64,000 nt of DNA. It comes from Actinernus sp. WN-2022. Lineage: Eukaryota; Cnidaria; Anthozoa; Actiniaria; Actinernidae. Where the stretch lies: assembly GCA_030867875.1 (NCBI GenBank), contig JAOWCC010001634.1, positions 55,713,352 through 55,777,351 of the forward strand, read 5' to 3'. Of this stretch, positions 55,072 to 64,000 are shown one piece after another (position 1 is the first letter of the stretch; the number at the start of each line of letters is the position of its first letter). The notes under the pieces were generated by a model. That model did not search any database. It was not told the DNA's origin and saw nothing but the letters and a program-made list of their open reading frames with translations. The translations under genes and the position numbers were made by a program.

Positions 55072-55315
55072 ATTAAAAGAAATCGCATTGTTTACTCTCT
55101 ACCCTTTTTCTCGTTTACCTGTGAATCCTGGAAGCCTAGCCCTAAAACATCGTCTTTTAGGGTTTGTGTTAGAGATTGGGTTTGAAGTCATTAGGAGCGC
55201 GTGGTTCTATCGAATGGAATTACATAAACAAAACACTTCATGTTGTCAATTTCGGACCACACCTTAAGCAATGGGTGAAAGCAAAAGTCCATAACCTGGT
55301 GAAAGCCGTTGATCT

Positions 55316-55515
55316 GAACTAGAGGCTACGCGCAGCCTGTACTCGGGCTGTATATTAACTAGAGGCTGCGCGCAGCCTGTACTCGGGCTGTATATTAACT
55401 AGAGGCTGCGTGCAGCCTGTACTCGGGCTGTATATTAACTAGAGGCTGCGTGCAGCCTTTACTCGGACTGTATATTAACTAGAGGCTGCGCGCAGCCTGT
55501 ACTCGGGCTGTATTA
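55316..55515. repeat. 40-bp tandem repeat x 5 with GC palindrome
   Basis: Units start aactagaggctgcgcgcagc at 40-bp spacing. Each contains the 16-bp palindrome aggctgcgcgcagcct (perfect in three units, altered in the first and the tgcagcc-type units). Far more GC-rich than its surroundings. Confidence 0.95.
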
Positions 55516-55899
55516 AAGTGCGTTGCGTCCGTTTTAGTGCCACGTAATTTTGAGTGTTCGGTAGAATATTGTCCCCTCCCACCTCATTCCTTTTTTGTAC
55601 TCGTCCCATTCTTCCCGGCCTCGTTCAAATATAGCCCGGCTCCCCAATAGGCCATTTGCATCAACTGTTCACGTGACCTTGTCAATCAGAAATATTAGCG
55701 CTAGGTCAAAATGGATACCAAAAATGGAAAGAGCGTGAAAAAATTAGCAATCGGGCAAGTTTCATCTTAATATTTCTAAAATTGAAGCAAAAACAACAAT
55801 GATTTATTGTAACCAGCAATAAGGAAAATTTAATTATTACAATCATAAATTTAAATATTTAAAGGGCACTGGGTTCCCGAAATAACCAGAAAAGCTAAA
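55516..55899. other. Unassigned DNA
   Basis: ataggccatttgcatcaact near 55648, followed by cacgtgacc and tgtcaatcag, resembles one terminus of the MITE at 31403-31738, but no mirrored end is seen. Confidence 0.4.
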
Positions 55900-56300
55900 A
55901 ATGCCAGGAATCCAGTTACATGCAGTAATTTACAATACTAGATCGGAGGTACTCAAATACATACACACACATAAGCACACGCGCACACACAAATACTAAA
56001 TCTACCAAAGGTTATTAATATATTACATAATACAGTTTACAGTAGATAAATGTGTTAATAATTATAGCTTAGTATTTTGAGAATGAAAGAAGCAGAAATC
56101 AGTCTTATTAGCTTTGTAATGAAACTTAATGAACAACAGAATGATACTAGGAGACTAATATTTGCATAGGAATTCTGTTTTTAGGTTTTCTTTAAATTTC
56201 TTGAGGGAGGTGGAATTGACATGTAAATCAAATGAATTCCACACTTTGGGCCCTTGAAATCTCTACATTTAACAGAGTTTGTGAGCTGGACAGAAAACCT
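55900..56300 (-). mobile_element. Probable LINE 3' fragment
   Basis: Minus-strand reading near 56265-56160 gives FKGPKVWNSFDLHVNSTSLK and KFKENLKTEFLCKY before a stop, resembling the C-terminal tip of LINE reverse transcriptases. The 3' limit is uncertain; a (CA)-rich stretch lies at about 55962-55990. Confidence 0.55.
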
Positions 56301-56472
56301 AGACGTCCGAACTAGAATGCAGCCGCGGACATAAGCAAGAAATAAGCCTCAGTGAAACTTCATCGGCCTATATACTGCTACTGACTCTAGAGTCGAGCTC
56401 AGAGAGAAAAGCGTGGGCCACTGTACAATCATGACAGAGAACCAAAAACCAAACATCGCAACTATCAGTTAG

Positions 56473-57430
56473 TGTTGTGACAGGCAAAAATAGGGAATGG
56501 CCAGATCATTTTCTGCCACGAGTGATCCAATAGGGAGGACTGGAAACAGCTGTCCACGGCTGCATTCTAGATAGAGCGCTGTCGTGTTAGGTCTAGCTAA
56601 CCGTGGTGTCGTGTTGTTGGGTTTGCTGACACTGTTTACTGTGTATTCAGTTTTTTTTATCAAATGTATTAAACTCAGTCTCACTTCCAGTTTCCGTCCG
56701 CGCGTCTTCACCTTTTGAACATGTCTCGTTCCAGTCTACGACCGCGCGACTAAGTGATAACGTTGGTTGGACGTCAGTAGTAAACGAAATTAATTGTACT
56801 CGTAATCTATTCTATATTGGAACTGTTAAGATACCATAATGATTGTTTTGAACAGGGGCTGTTTTCAAAACGGCAGACATTAAAAATAAGAACCGAAGTA
56901 GTTTTACTCGCAAGCCTAGCTCGACGAAACTGTAATGAAAATGTAATAATGTCAAACAGAGCCAAACAGAAGCCAAAGCCAGTACCCTAGTACCTGTGGT
57001 AGACGTGATAGAAAACACAGGCGAGACGAAAACTGCCCCGCAAAAGGTAAACAGCGCAGAAAGTGTAACAAGACAGGACATTTTGCTGCAGTTTGTCGTT
57101 CAGTTAAGGGTGCCGGGGAGGTCACAACCTTAGGAAAAAACCCAAAGCATTTTCATGGGAGCCATAAATGTGTAGAATGAAAAGTATGAAGAGCCGTGGA
57201 GAGTCGATTTGACAATCAACCAAAAAGTAGCCAACTTCAAAATATGACATAACGGTGATGACAGAATTCTCATATAATTATTTGCCAAACCCTCCAAAGT
57301 TAAAGCCAACGAGTGCACAACTGTCAAGTCCTGGAGAGAGATTGGACTGTACAAAGGAGAGTTTATAGCTCACGTCAAGCTAAGAGAGAAATTCTACTCA
57401 GTCAAGATGTTCGTCATTGCCGGACCATAA
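56473..57430 (+). pseudogene. Second gypsy fragment: Gag zinc knuckles and protease region
   Basis: Plus-strand readings near 57000-57120 give CGRRDRKHRRDENCPAKGKQ, then RKCNKTGHFAAVCRS (C-x2-C expected; the first Cys of this knuckle reads R, so it is degraded). About 60 codons later VDLTINQKVANFK leads into the protease region, where the D-T-G triad is missing. Then EFSYNYLPNPPKLKPTSAQL follows, the linker typical of gypsy Pol. Frames are broken repeatedly. The upstream stretch 56473-56720, with tgttgtgacaggc at its start, may be a degraded 5' LTR, but no partner LTR is seen. A different family from 17451-21987. Confidence 0.65.
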
Positions 57431-57735
57431 ATAAATAAGACAGGGACTGCGTTTACCGGGCTGAACTCTTCTGAGTTTAGTGGAGGCATGGTTGTCGAAT
57501 ACTTTTACAAATGTAAATTTTCACCATGCTTCCCACATTTCATTAGAGTCGTTCGAAGGATACTTCGAAATGCTGAGCTGCTGAAATTAGTAAAATCTCA
57601 GTATTGCACAAATCTATGGCCAACATTTGTATATGTGCCTAATTTACGATAGGCATACACCATATTACAGTCACTGATGCCGAGAGTAAGGACACCAGAA
57701 TACTTGATTTTAGCGGGAGCATTAGTAATCACGTG
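57431..57735. other. Unassigned DNA
   Basis: Nothing recognised between the gypsy fragment and the LINE endonuclease fragment. Confidence 0.35.
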
Positions 57736-57740
57736 ATCAA

Positions 57741-58200
57741 TCAAAAGGTTAAACGAGTATTATCATTAATAATCTGGCTCAGACCGTAGATATTATTAAT
57801 AGGAAGTAGTATCTTAGAGTTATTACTATTGATGGGGGGAGACAAGTCACAATTTGTGCCACCTAGTAGAATACGGTATTTACCCTCAGCATCGATGCTA
57901 CCCACAGTCTCACGATCTCGACGGATTATTTCATCTCGGCGGATTATTTCATAGCCTATAATACTGCAATCATGATCAGCAATATTTTCATCAAGCTTAC
58001 TTTCGTTAATTGCTAGAATGTCTAATTTGGTATCAGCCATATGTTCATCTAAGTGCGCCACGAGACTATTAATATTCAAGCAGACCATTTTAATTCCACG
58101 ATCGTTAGGTAGCGAAAATGCCTGGGTCCTGGGCGGGGCTTGGGGTAACGATTGCGAGGTGTCATTGCTACTGGTATCAATAGTATGTAGTGTAGGTTCG
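57741..58200 (-). pseudogene. LINE ORF2 N-terminus: APE-type endonuclease, internally deleted
   Basis: Minus-strand frame 58088-57741 (115 codons), with open reading continuing upstream in the same frame (SLPNDRGIKM). It carries VCLNINSLVAHLDE, then DILAINESKLDENI with the catalytic Glu, and GYEIIRRDEIIRRDRE. It then jumps to ILLGGTNCDLSPP, where the family has a GDFN-type motif, and NIYGLSQIINDNTRLT. The conserved middle of the nuclease (GGGV and DLYRPP-type blocks) is absent, so about 90 residues are deleted. IIRRDE is a small tandem duplication. The APE endonuclease nicks target DNA to prime LINE reverse transcription; this copy cannot. Confidence 0.8.
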
Positions 58201-58261
58201 ATAATTTACCAATTAATCTTGCTAGGTTTATTTCGGATAATATATTACTCAGTAATTTCGT

Positions 58262-59277
58262 GGCATGTGTCTGTCCACCATGGCACGTGTCTCTCCTCCA
58301 TGACACGTGTCTCTCCTCCATGGCACGCGTCTCTCCTCCATGACACGTGTCTCTCCTCCATGGCACGCGTCTCTCCTCCATGGCATGTGTCTGTCCACCA
58401 TGGCACGTGTCTCTCCTCCATGGCACGTGTCTCTCCTCCATGGCACGTGTCTCTCCTCCATGGCACGCGTCTCTCCTCCATGGTACGTGTCTCTCCTCCA
58501 TGGCACGCGTCTCTCCTCCATGGCACGTGTCTCTCCTCCATGGCACGCGTCTCTCCTCCATGGTACGTGTCTGTCCACCATGGCACATCTCTACTCCATG
58601 GCACGTGTCTCTCCTCCATGACACGCGTCTCTCCTCCATAACACGTGTCTCTCCTCCATGGCACGCGTCTCTCCTCCATGGCATGTGTCTGTCCACCATG
58701 GCACGTGTCTCTCCTCCATGGCACGTGTCTCTCCTCCATGACACGTGTCTCTCCTCCATGGCACGCGTCTCTCCTCCATGGCATGTGTCTGTCCACCATG
58801 GCACGTGTCTCTCCTCCATGGCACGCGTCTCTCCTCCATGGTACGTGTCTCTCCTCCATGGCACGCGTCTCTCCTCCATGGCACGTGTCTCTCCTCCATG
58901 GCACGCGTCTCTCCTCCATGGTACATGTCTGTCCACCATGGCACATCTCTACTCCATGGCACGTGTCTCTCCTCCATGACACGCGTCTCTCCTCCATAAC
59001 ACGTGTCTCTCCTCCATGGCACGCGTCTCTCCTCCATGGCATGTGTCTGTCCACCATGGCACGCGTCTCTCCTCCATGGCATGTGTCTGTCCACCATGGC
59101 ACGTGTCTCTCCTCCATGACACGTGTCTCTCCTCCATGGCACGCGTCTCTCCTCCATGGCATGTGTCTGTTCACCATGGCACGTGTCTCTCCTCCATGGC
59201 ACGTGTCTCTCCTCCATGGCACGCGTCTGTCCACCATGCCACGTGTCTGGCCAGTATGCCATGTGGTTGGCCACAAG
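58262..59277. repeat. Minisatellite, 20-bp unit x ~50, with higher-order structure
   Basis: The unit tggcacgtgtctctcctcca varies at a few positions: gcacgc, gcatgt with ctgtccacca, and gacacg. Variant order itself repeats: the unusual 18-bp unit tggcacatctctactcca occurs at about 58580 and 58939, about 358 bp apart, with the same neighbours each time, so blocks of about 18 units were amplified together. Units contain CACGTG and CCATGG. Long open frames on both strands (up to 364 codons) follow from the lack of stops in the unit and are not genes. Confidence 0.95.
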
Positions 59278-59692
59278 CCAGACTGGTCCCTAGATCTAAA
59301 ACATCTGAGCACATAACTCCTACAATCCGTAAACTCCACTGGCTATCTATGAGAGCCATTATTACTTTTAAGTTGCTTTTAATTACTTTTAAGGCCTTAC
59401 ATGGTCAGGCTCCGGTTTATATCACTGAACTATTAAATCAATACAAGCCCAGCTGACCGTAATCTCCTGGCTGTTCCGAAATTGCAAACCAATTTCTGAA
59501 CAGCCAAGACGTATTGATTCTTTAAGTACCGGTCATTTTAAATCAGCTAGAAAGACCTATCTTTTTAATTCTGATTAGTTTCTTGATACGTAGTCAATAT
59601 TGTGAATAGTTTCTACGATATTTTTTTCATTTTATTAGGATTAATCTGTAAGATCAGAGCATCGAGACTTCGTATGATGCTCCAAATACTTA

Positions 59693-59731
<39 letters not shown>
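59278..59731 (+). mobile_element. L2-type LINE 3' fragment inserted in the minisatellite
   Basis: The frame to 59456 carries KTSEHITPTIRKLHWLSMRA, then FKLLLITFKALHGQAPVYIT and ELLNQYKPS before a stop, the signature LHWL...KALHG...P.Y..ELL end of L2-clade reverse transcriptases. The 3' tail is (TTA)n at about 59694-59731. Degenerate minisatellite units resume at 59732, showing that the LINE landed in the array. Confidence 0.85.
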
Positions 59732-59735
<4 letters not shown>

Positions 59736-59797
59736 GGAATGTGTTTCTTCGCCATGCCACGTGGCACGCGTCTAACCACCATGGCGCGTGTATGACG
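59732..59797. repeat. Minisatellite units beyond the LINE insertion
   Basis: accatggaatgtgtttcttc, gccatgccacgtgg and accaccatggcgcgtgtatg are diverged members of the 20-bp family at 58262-59277. Confidence 0.8.
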
Positions 59798-59904
59798 TAC
59801 CATAACATCTCAATCGTCATAATTTAGTAATCCGATAACTATGATATCTAAAGTTAATAAAACAATAATTTGTACGAAGAGAACTGCAATGCTGATAAGA
59901 CCTA

Positions 59905-60765
59905 ATACAATATTTGGGCTGGCCAAGTACCAGCCTTCATCAGGTTTATTGTACAGTGCGGCTCACAAATGGATAATACAAGCCAAGGACCCAACCAGCA
60001 TTCATACTTATTACTTCGCCTTATACGATACCATATTTCGGCTGGCTAAATGCCAGCCTTCGTCAGGTTTATTGTACAGTGCAGCTCACAAATGGCTAAT
60101 ACAACCCAAGAACCCAATCAGCATTCACACTTATATTACTTCTCCTTATACGATACCATATTTGGGCTGGCCAAGTACAGTCGAAGCTCTCGTGAGCGAC
60201 CACCTCGGGAATTCGTAAAAGTGGTCGTAACTAGAGCTGGTCGCTTACGAGAATGAGCTCTCGTAAGCGACCACGCGCTAAAACAATAGATGATGGTCGC
60301 TTACGAGAGCTTTTAGCTCTTTTGATATGTAATTTGATACGTAATGTAATTTTATATACGTTATGTAATAATACGGTTATTGTTTATCACCGATATTGAA
60401 GAGGTTTGCGAATGTCCCGCTGTCATGACGCATCAAGGAGAAGTTTCAGTTCGAATCTCTGACATATTAAAGAGTTGAGTAATACGAATCAGCCTCTTGA
60501 GTGGTCGCTTACGAGAGCTTAAAAACAAAGGAACCACGTAGTTGGTAATTCCCCAAAGTGGTCGCGGTCGCTTACGAGAGCGGTCGCTAACGAGAGCTTT
60601 TAATTACAGAGATTAAGTGACAATTCAAACGGGGTTTCGCGATGGTGGTCGTAACTAGAGCTGGTCGCTTACGAGAGTGGTCGCAAGGAGAGCTTCGACT
60701 GTACCAGCCTTCGTCAGGTTTATTATACGGTGGAGCTCACACATGAATACAGGGCTTTATGTACA
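59905..60765. repeat. ~124-bp tandem repeat x 3, third copy split by a MITE
   Basis: Units begin atttgggctggccaagtacc near 59912, 60034 and 60160 (periods about 123 and 125) and continue with caggtttattgtacagtgc and aatggataatacaa blocks. The third unit is interrupted at 60177 and resumes at 60702. Confidence 0.88.
60178..60701. mobile_element. TA-type MITE built of GGTCGCTTACGAGAGC motifs
   Basis: Ends cagtcgaagctctcgtgagc and its mirror near 60680-60701 are flanked by TA on both sides (60176-60177 and 60702-60703). Neighbouring tandem units show the empty site ggccaagtaccagcc. The interior repeats ggtcgcttacgagagc and its complement at least seven times, so the element can fold in many alternative ways. 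524 bp, non-coding, mariner-like TSD. Confidence 0.9.
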
Positions 60766-60787
60766 CGGTAGTTACGTTGTAAACGGA

Positions 60788-60998
60788 AATTACAAAATAG
60801 AAGTAATTATGTAGATAACAGCAAGTATAAATAAAAGTGTTTGGAAATGAGATTACATTTCGTTACCTCTGTTCATATTCAGACCCTTGAGCCGCTTGGT
60901 TATGAATAGACGTGACGAAATATCATTACCAAACACGTTTAATTATAGTTGATGTTATCTACATAGTCTATTCACTACTTCATATTTTGTAAGGACTA
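60788..60998. repeat. Inverted repeat, ~85-bp arms
   Basis: ttacaaaatagaag...tatgtagataac on the left mirrors gttatctacatag...tactt...attttgtaa on the right, with pairing through gtgtttgg / ccaaacac and a loop near gacccttgagccgcttgg. A foldback-like structure with moderate divergence. Confidence 0.75.
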
Positions 60999-61249
60999 TT
61001 TACAGAATGATCGGTATATATATACAGATCCGAGGCGCAGGCGATCTATTTTAAGATCCAGCGTTTGGCAGGATCGGTCGTACGCGGTTTTTGCTGGGGG
61101 TTTTAGACCTCAAATGCTTCTTTATATCTAAAGATGTCCATTGGGGAGGGGAGGAATAGTGTATTTTACTCCCGCTCAGTTTTCGCTCAATTTAGATTTT
61201 CGATTTCTTTATTTCACACTATTTAACATGTGAATAAAAATATATATTC

Positions 61250-61504
61250 ATTTACATAGCGTAAATTATATATGGATGTATTCAAATGCGCTTCACAAGG
61301 TTATTTTGGTGATACGGACTGCCATTGTGGCGCAATGTGCTGCCGTGCAGTTTACAATCATGAGTGATTGTTAGTACCTCAGAATACCTGGCTGTTGTGT
61401 CGGGAGACAATTCCCTACTCTTTCTCGAAATAACACAACAGGTTCTTTCACGTTCCCCTCGTATAGAATAGAAGTGGAAGGAGACAAGGCCAACGACTCC
61501 TCGT
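61250..61504 (-). mobile_element. tRNA-derived SINE, 5'-truncated copy
   Basis: The reverse complement of 12540-12810 with few differences: aatgcgcttcacaaggttat, actgccattgtggcgcaatg and aacaatcccctactctttct-like blocks are all present. It lacks the tRNA-like head, as expected from 5' truncation during retrotransposition. Together with 12453-12826 it defines the family's conserved body. Confidence 0.88.
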
Positions 61505-64000
61505 GTGTTTAATCGCTTTATTTTAAATCTAATAATCTAGGCCTAGTTTATGCAGTACATTTTATGGATTATATATTTGGTGCATTGCTTATTGCTTAGA
61601 TTATTTATCCTTTAATGTAACTTTGTGTGACTCACTCATCGTTATCATCATAATTCGACAACACTCGCATGCTGAAGAAGCGTTATATTACATAGGCTAA
61701 TCTCCTATAAGTAACTAATATTGATAGCAGTATAAATTGCTATTCAAGCCTACATCATCTGCATGTATGTCAGCGGTTCGTACATATCTGAACTAACTCT
61801 CGTTTAGAATAAGCAGTTGATTAACAGTGCCTTTAATTTATAACAATACCATGCTAAATACATTTAACACTCTAATAATGTCTATTATTTATATTTTTAT
61901 TATTCTACTGATCATGAGGAGACATGTTCTAAGAAGTACTACCTCTCTATATTATAAAGTGTGATTTGCACTAATTTGTCGTCAGTAACCATTACCATTA
62001 CTTACCTCACTTAAAAGATCTGATTAATGCCATGCTTCGCAATCGTAAAACTAAAATTGGAAGAAAAACGACTACAAGGAGACAAGCTCTGTGGTTTCAC
62101 TGGCCTCCGCGCCACTCCTTTCTCTTTTCCCCTATTTGTTTCCGTTTTTCTTTTACAGTACTTATATCATATCATGTAGACGCATCGCGTCAGTTTCTGT
62201 AAGGTAAACTTAGTGCATTCACTGTAATATTATCCATGTTTGTAACTGTTCTGTACTGTAATCAACTCTATATGGTGAAATAAAGAAAATAAATACACAA
62301 AAAGCCTTGTTGCTATCGAAAACACGCTTGAGAGCTTGTTATATGCATTTGCACAAATAGCAGTTTTATTTATTCCCGATTTCTCGTGGCTATCGGTTTT
62401 TCGCCTCGTGTCGTTTCCTTCTCATTTTCAGACTACATTTTCCCGTCCTTTTTTCTTGGTTGCCATTCGAGAGCCGATGGGAGATGCTATTCTAGGTTCA
62501 AATAGCCACAAAGCGTTCTTATCATTCACATGATTTTAGGCTAACCTGTTGTATTTAAATCTTTGATACTCGAGCCCGCTGTAATTGGTGGAAGGCTGTT
62601 GAGGTTAGCCAATTCTCATTTACTTGGCTTGGAAATGAGTACTCGTTACTATCATCTGAAATACTAAAAACCGCATCATTCCAATCATTCAGTCAATTAG
62701 CTTGGTTCAATTAATGACGGAAGTTCTGTAACACTTCACGTGTGAAAGATATCGATAATCTTTTACGACCGGTCTGTTATCTGATAAACTTCAGCGATTG
62801 GTTTAAAAGTATTGGATACCCTACTGTAGCTGTGTAGTTGGTTATGCATAGCGATATTTTAAACTAAACTTAATTCAAGGACCAGGATAAAGCATAGGTT
62901 TCACTTATAATAAACCTCAACCTCAAACTAGCAGCCCAAAAAAAGTGAAGAGGCTTAACAAGAACGAGTGAAAAGTGACTTCCAAACAGAGCCGACTGCG
63001 GTTTAGAGCAAGTCATCTCATAATTAAAACAACGGCGAATTTTAATTACAAACTCCACAACTTATATTAGTATTACTGTTTACATTACCGCCTGCGAACA
63101 GTCTTATGAATTTAGCGCAAGAAACTTCGTCTGCGTCGTGCAGGTACAAGAACTGTTGGGCCGAGTACGCTCGAGAGAGGCGGCAAGATATAATGGTAGT
63201 TATGGTAAAGGTGAACACTTGGTAGGAAAACATTAACTATCCTGGGTTCCAAGGAGATGAAGACGTATCACGATCAGCGTTGTATTAATAACCATTCCGG
63301 CAACCGTTATCTTCAATACCAGAAACAGTCTAGTCTTGATAAACAGTGCTTGATAAACAAAACACGACCCTACTTGAAATACAGTTTTATTAAAATCAAG
63401 TTCCTTTGGTGAATGAGAAAGAGGCTGCTTTACACATAGCTCAGTAAATACTGTTAACAATAATATCAAGGCAAGCGATACTGTAGCGTGTATTTGAGAG
63501 ATTCGACAATTGTCATTAATCTATTATTAAAGACGAACTTGTAGCTCATTAACTAACACCGTCGACGGCTGAGTTTATTCGTTGTGAAAAGAAAAATCAA
63601 TTCAATTACGCGGTGTCATTTGAAAAATAAATTATGTCCAAATGGAGTAGCGGTCCTTGAACAAAATTAAATATTCTCTTTCCATGTTTTTTTATGGAAA
63701 TGATGCAACAATGCAGACAGGTTCAATCGAGCCGCAATGCATTATGGACCTTCTATCACGCGACACACAAATAGCCGAACCTCCAATATTTTCTGTGGTG
63801 AGGGACTGGTAGATAACATTGAACAAAGGAGGTTAACAAACATTTGTTCACTTCTCATTAGCAGTAAGCATGTTCTAGCCGTTGTGTCCTGGGACTCCTG
63901 CCTGGCTACTCAGCTCGCTATTTATTCTATTGAAAATCACGAGAACACTGCAAGATTATACTTTATGGCTGAATATGAATACTAGCTGTCAAACGTATAC
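61505..64000. other. Unassigned DNA
   Basis: No gene or element recognised. acttcacgtgtgaaagatat near 62733 resembles palindromes at 49705-49760. The short frames show no motifs. Confidence 0.35.

Noticed and set aside
56473..56720. Solo LTR or 5' LTR of the second gypsy fragment
   Set aside because: Only a TG start and LTR-like composition support it; no matching LTR, TSD or primer-binding site is visible, so it is not listed separately.
58076..59339. Long open frames (up to 364 codons) on both strands with 20-residue repeats
   Set aside because: They follow the 20-bp minisatellite, exist in several frames on both strands, and reflect absence of stop codons in the unit rather than a protein.

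Overview
The window looks like metazoan intergenic DNA, most likely from a cnidarian and probably an anthozoan. It is AT-rich, has no operons or bacterial signals, and contains GT-AG introns. It is packed with CR1/L2-type LINE tails, a tRNA-derived SINE, Ty3/gypsy and BEL/Pao fragments, and many MITE-like inverted-repeat elements. THAP, RecQ-like and P2X7-ballast-like coding fragments sit inside DNA transposons, which I associate with cnidarian genomes; the taxon is an inference. I recognise no host protein-coding gene with confidence. Nearly every open frame I can place belongs to a transposable element.

Layout. 1-8.6 kb is mostly unassigned, with one MITE and a 164-bp tandem duplication. 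8.6-13.7 kb holds three LINE 3' fragments on the minus strand, one carrying a perfect 64-bp x 13 minisatellite inside its reverse-transcriptase frame, plus a tRNA-derived SINE. 15.6-24.5 kb is a nest. A 5'-truncated LINE is split within about 25 bp by a complete minus-strand gypsy element (17451-21987, 231-bp LTRs, TSD TTAAC), a TTAA element (22001-23520) and a TA-type MITE (about 23531-23932). 25.3-28.7 kb has local repeats, a BEL/Pao fragment, a small hydrophobic ORF and a LINE tail. 28.87-35.1 kb is a second nest: a MITE whose left TIR was hit by a 5.05-kb DNA transposon (9-bp TSD) and whose interior carries an 866-bp element with a RecQ-like helicase remnant (also a 9-bp TSD).

37-38.6 kb holds a MITE and a compound foldback element. 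39-40.1 kb has two LINE tails. 40.57-49.04 kb is a duplicated unit (copies A and B) in which each copy took different insertions. Copy A holds a 39/27-bp minisatellite and a 5424-bp transposon with long TIRs, a 9-bp TSD, a plus-strand three-exon P2X7-ballast-like gene and a convergent minus-strand THAP-domain gene. Copy B holds a LINE tail and a short GC-rich element. 49-53.7 kb is a LINE and MITE graveyard with a 68-bp mini-element that shares the TAGCCTGC terminus of the 5.4-kb transposon. 55-61.5 kb has a tRNA-like relic, a 40-bp palindromic array, a second gypsy fragment, a LINE endonuclease fragment, a 20-bp array of about 50 copies split by an L2-type LINE, a ~124-bp tandem array holding a TA-type MITE with its empty site alongside, and a second SINE copy. 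61.5-64 kb is unassigned.

The most notable pattern is a set of DNA elements with 9-bp target duplications. Two are about 5 kb and appear to carry two intron-containing genes pointing inward from their termini. One of these combines a P2X7-ballast-like cysteine domain with a THAP domain.
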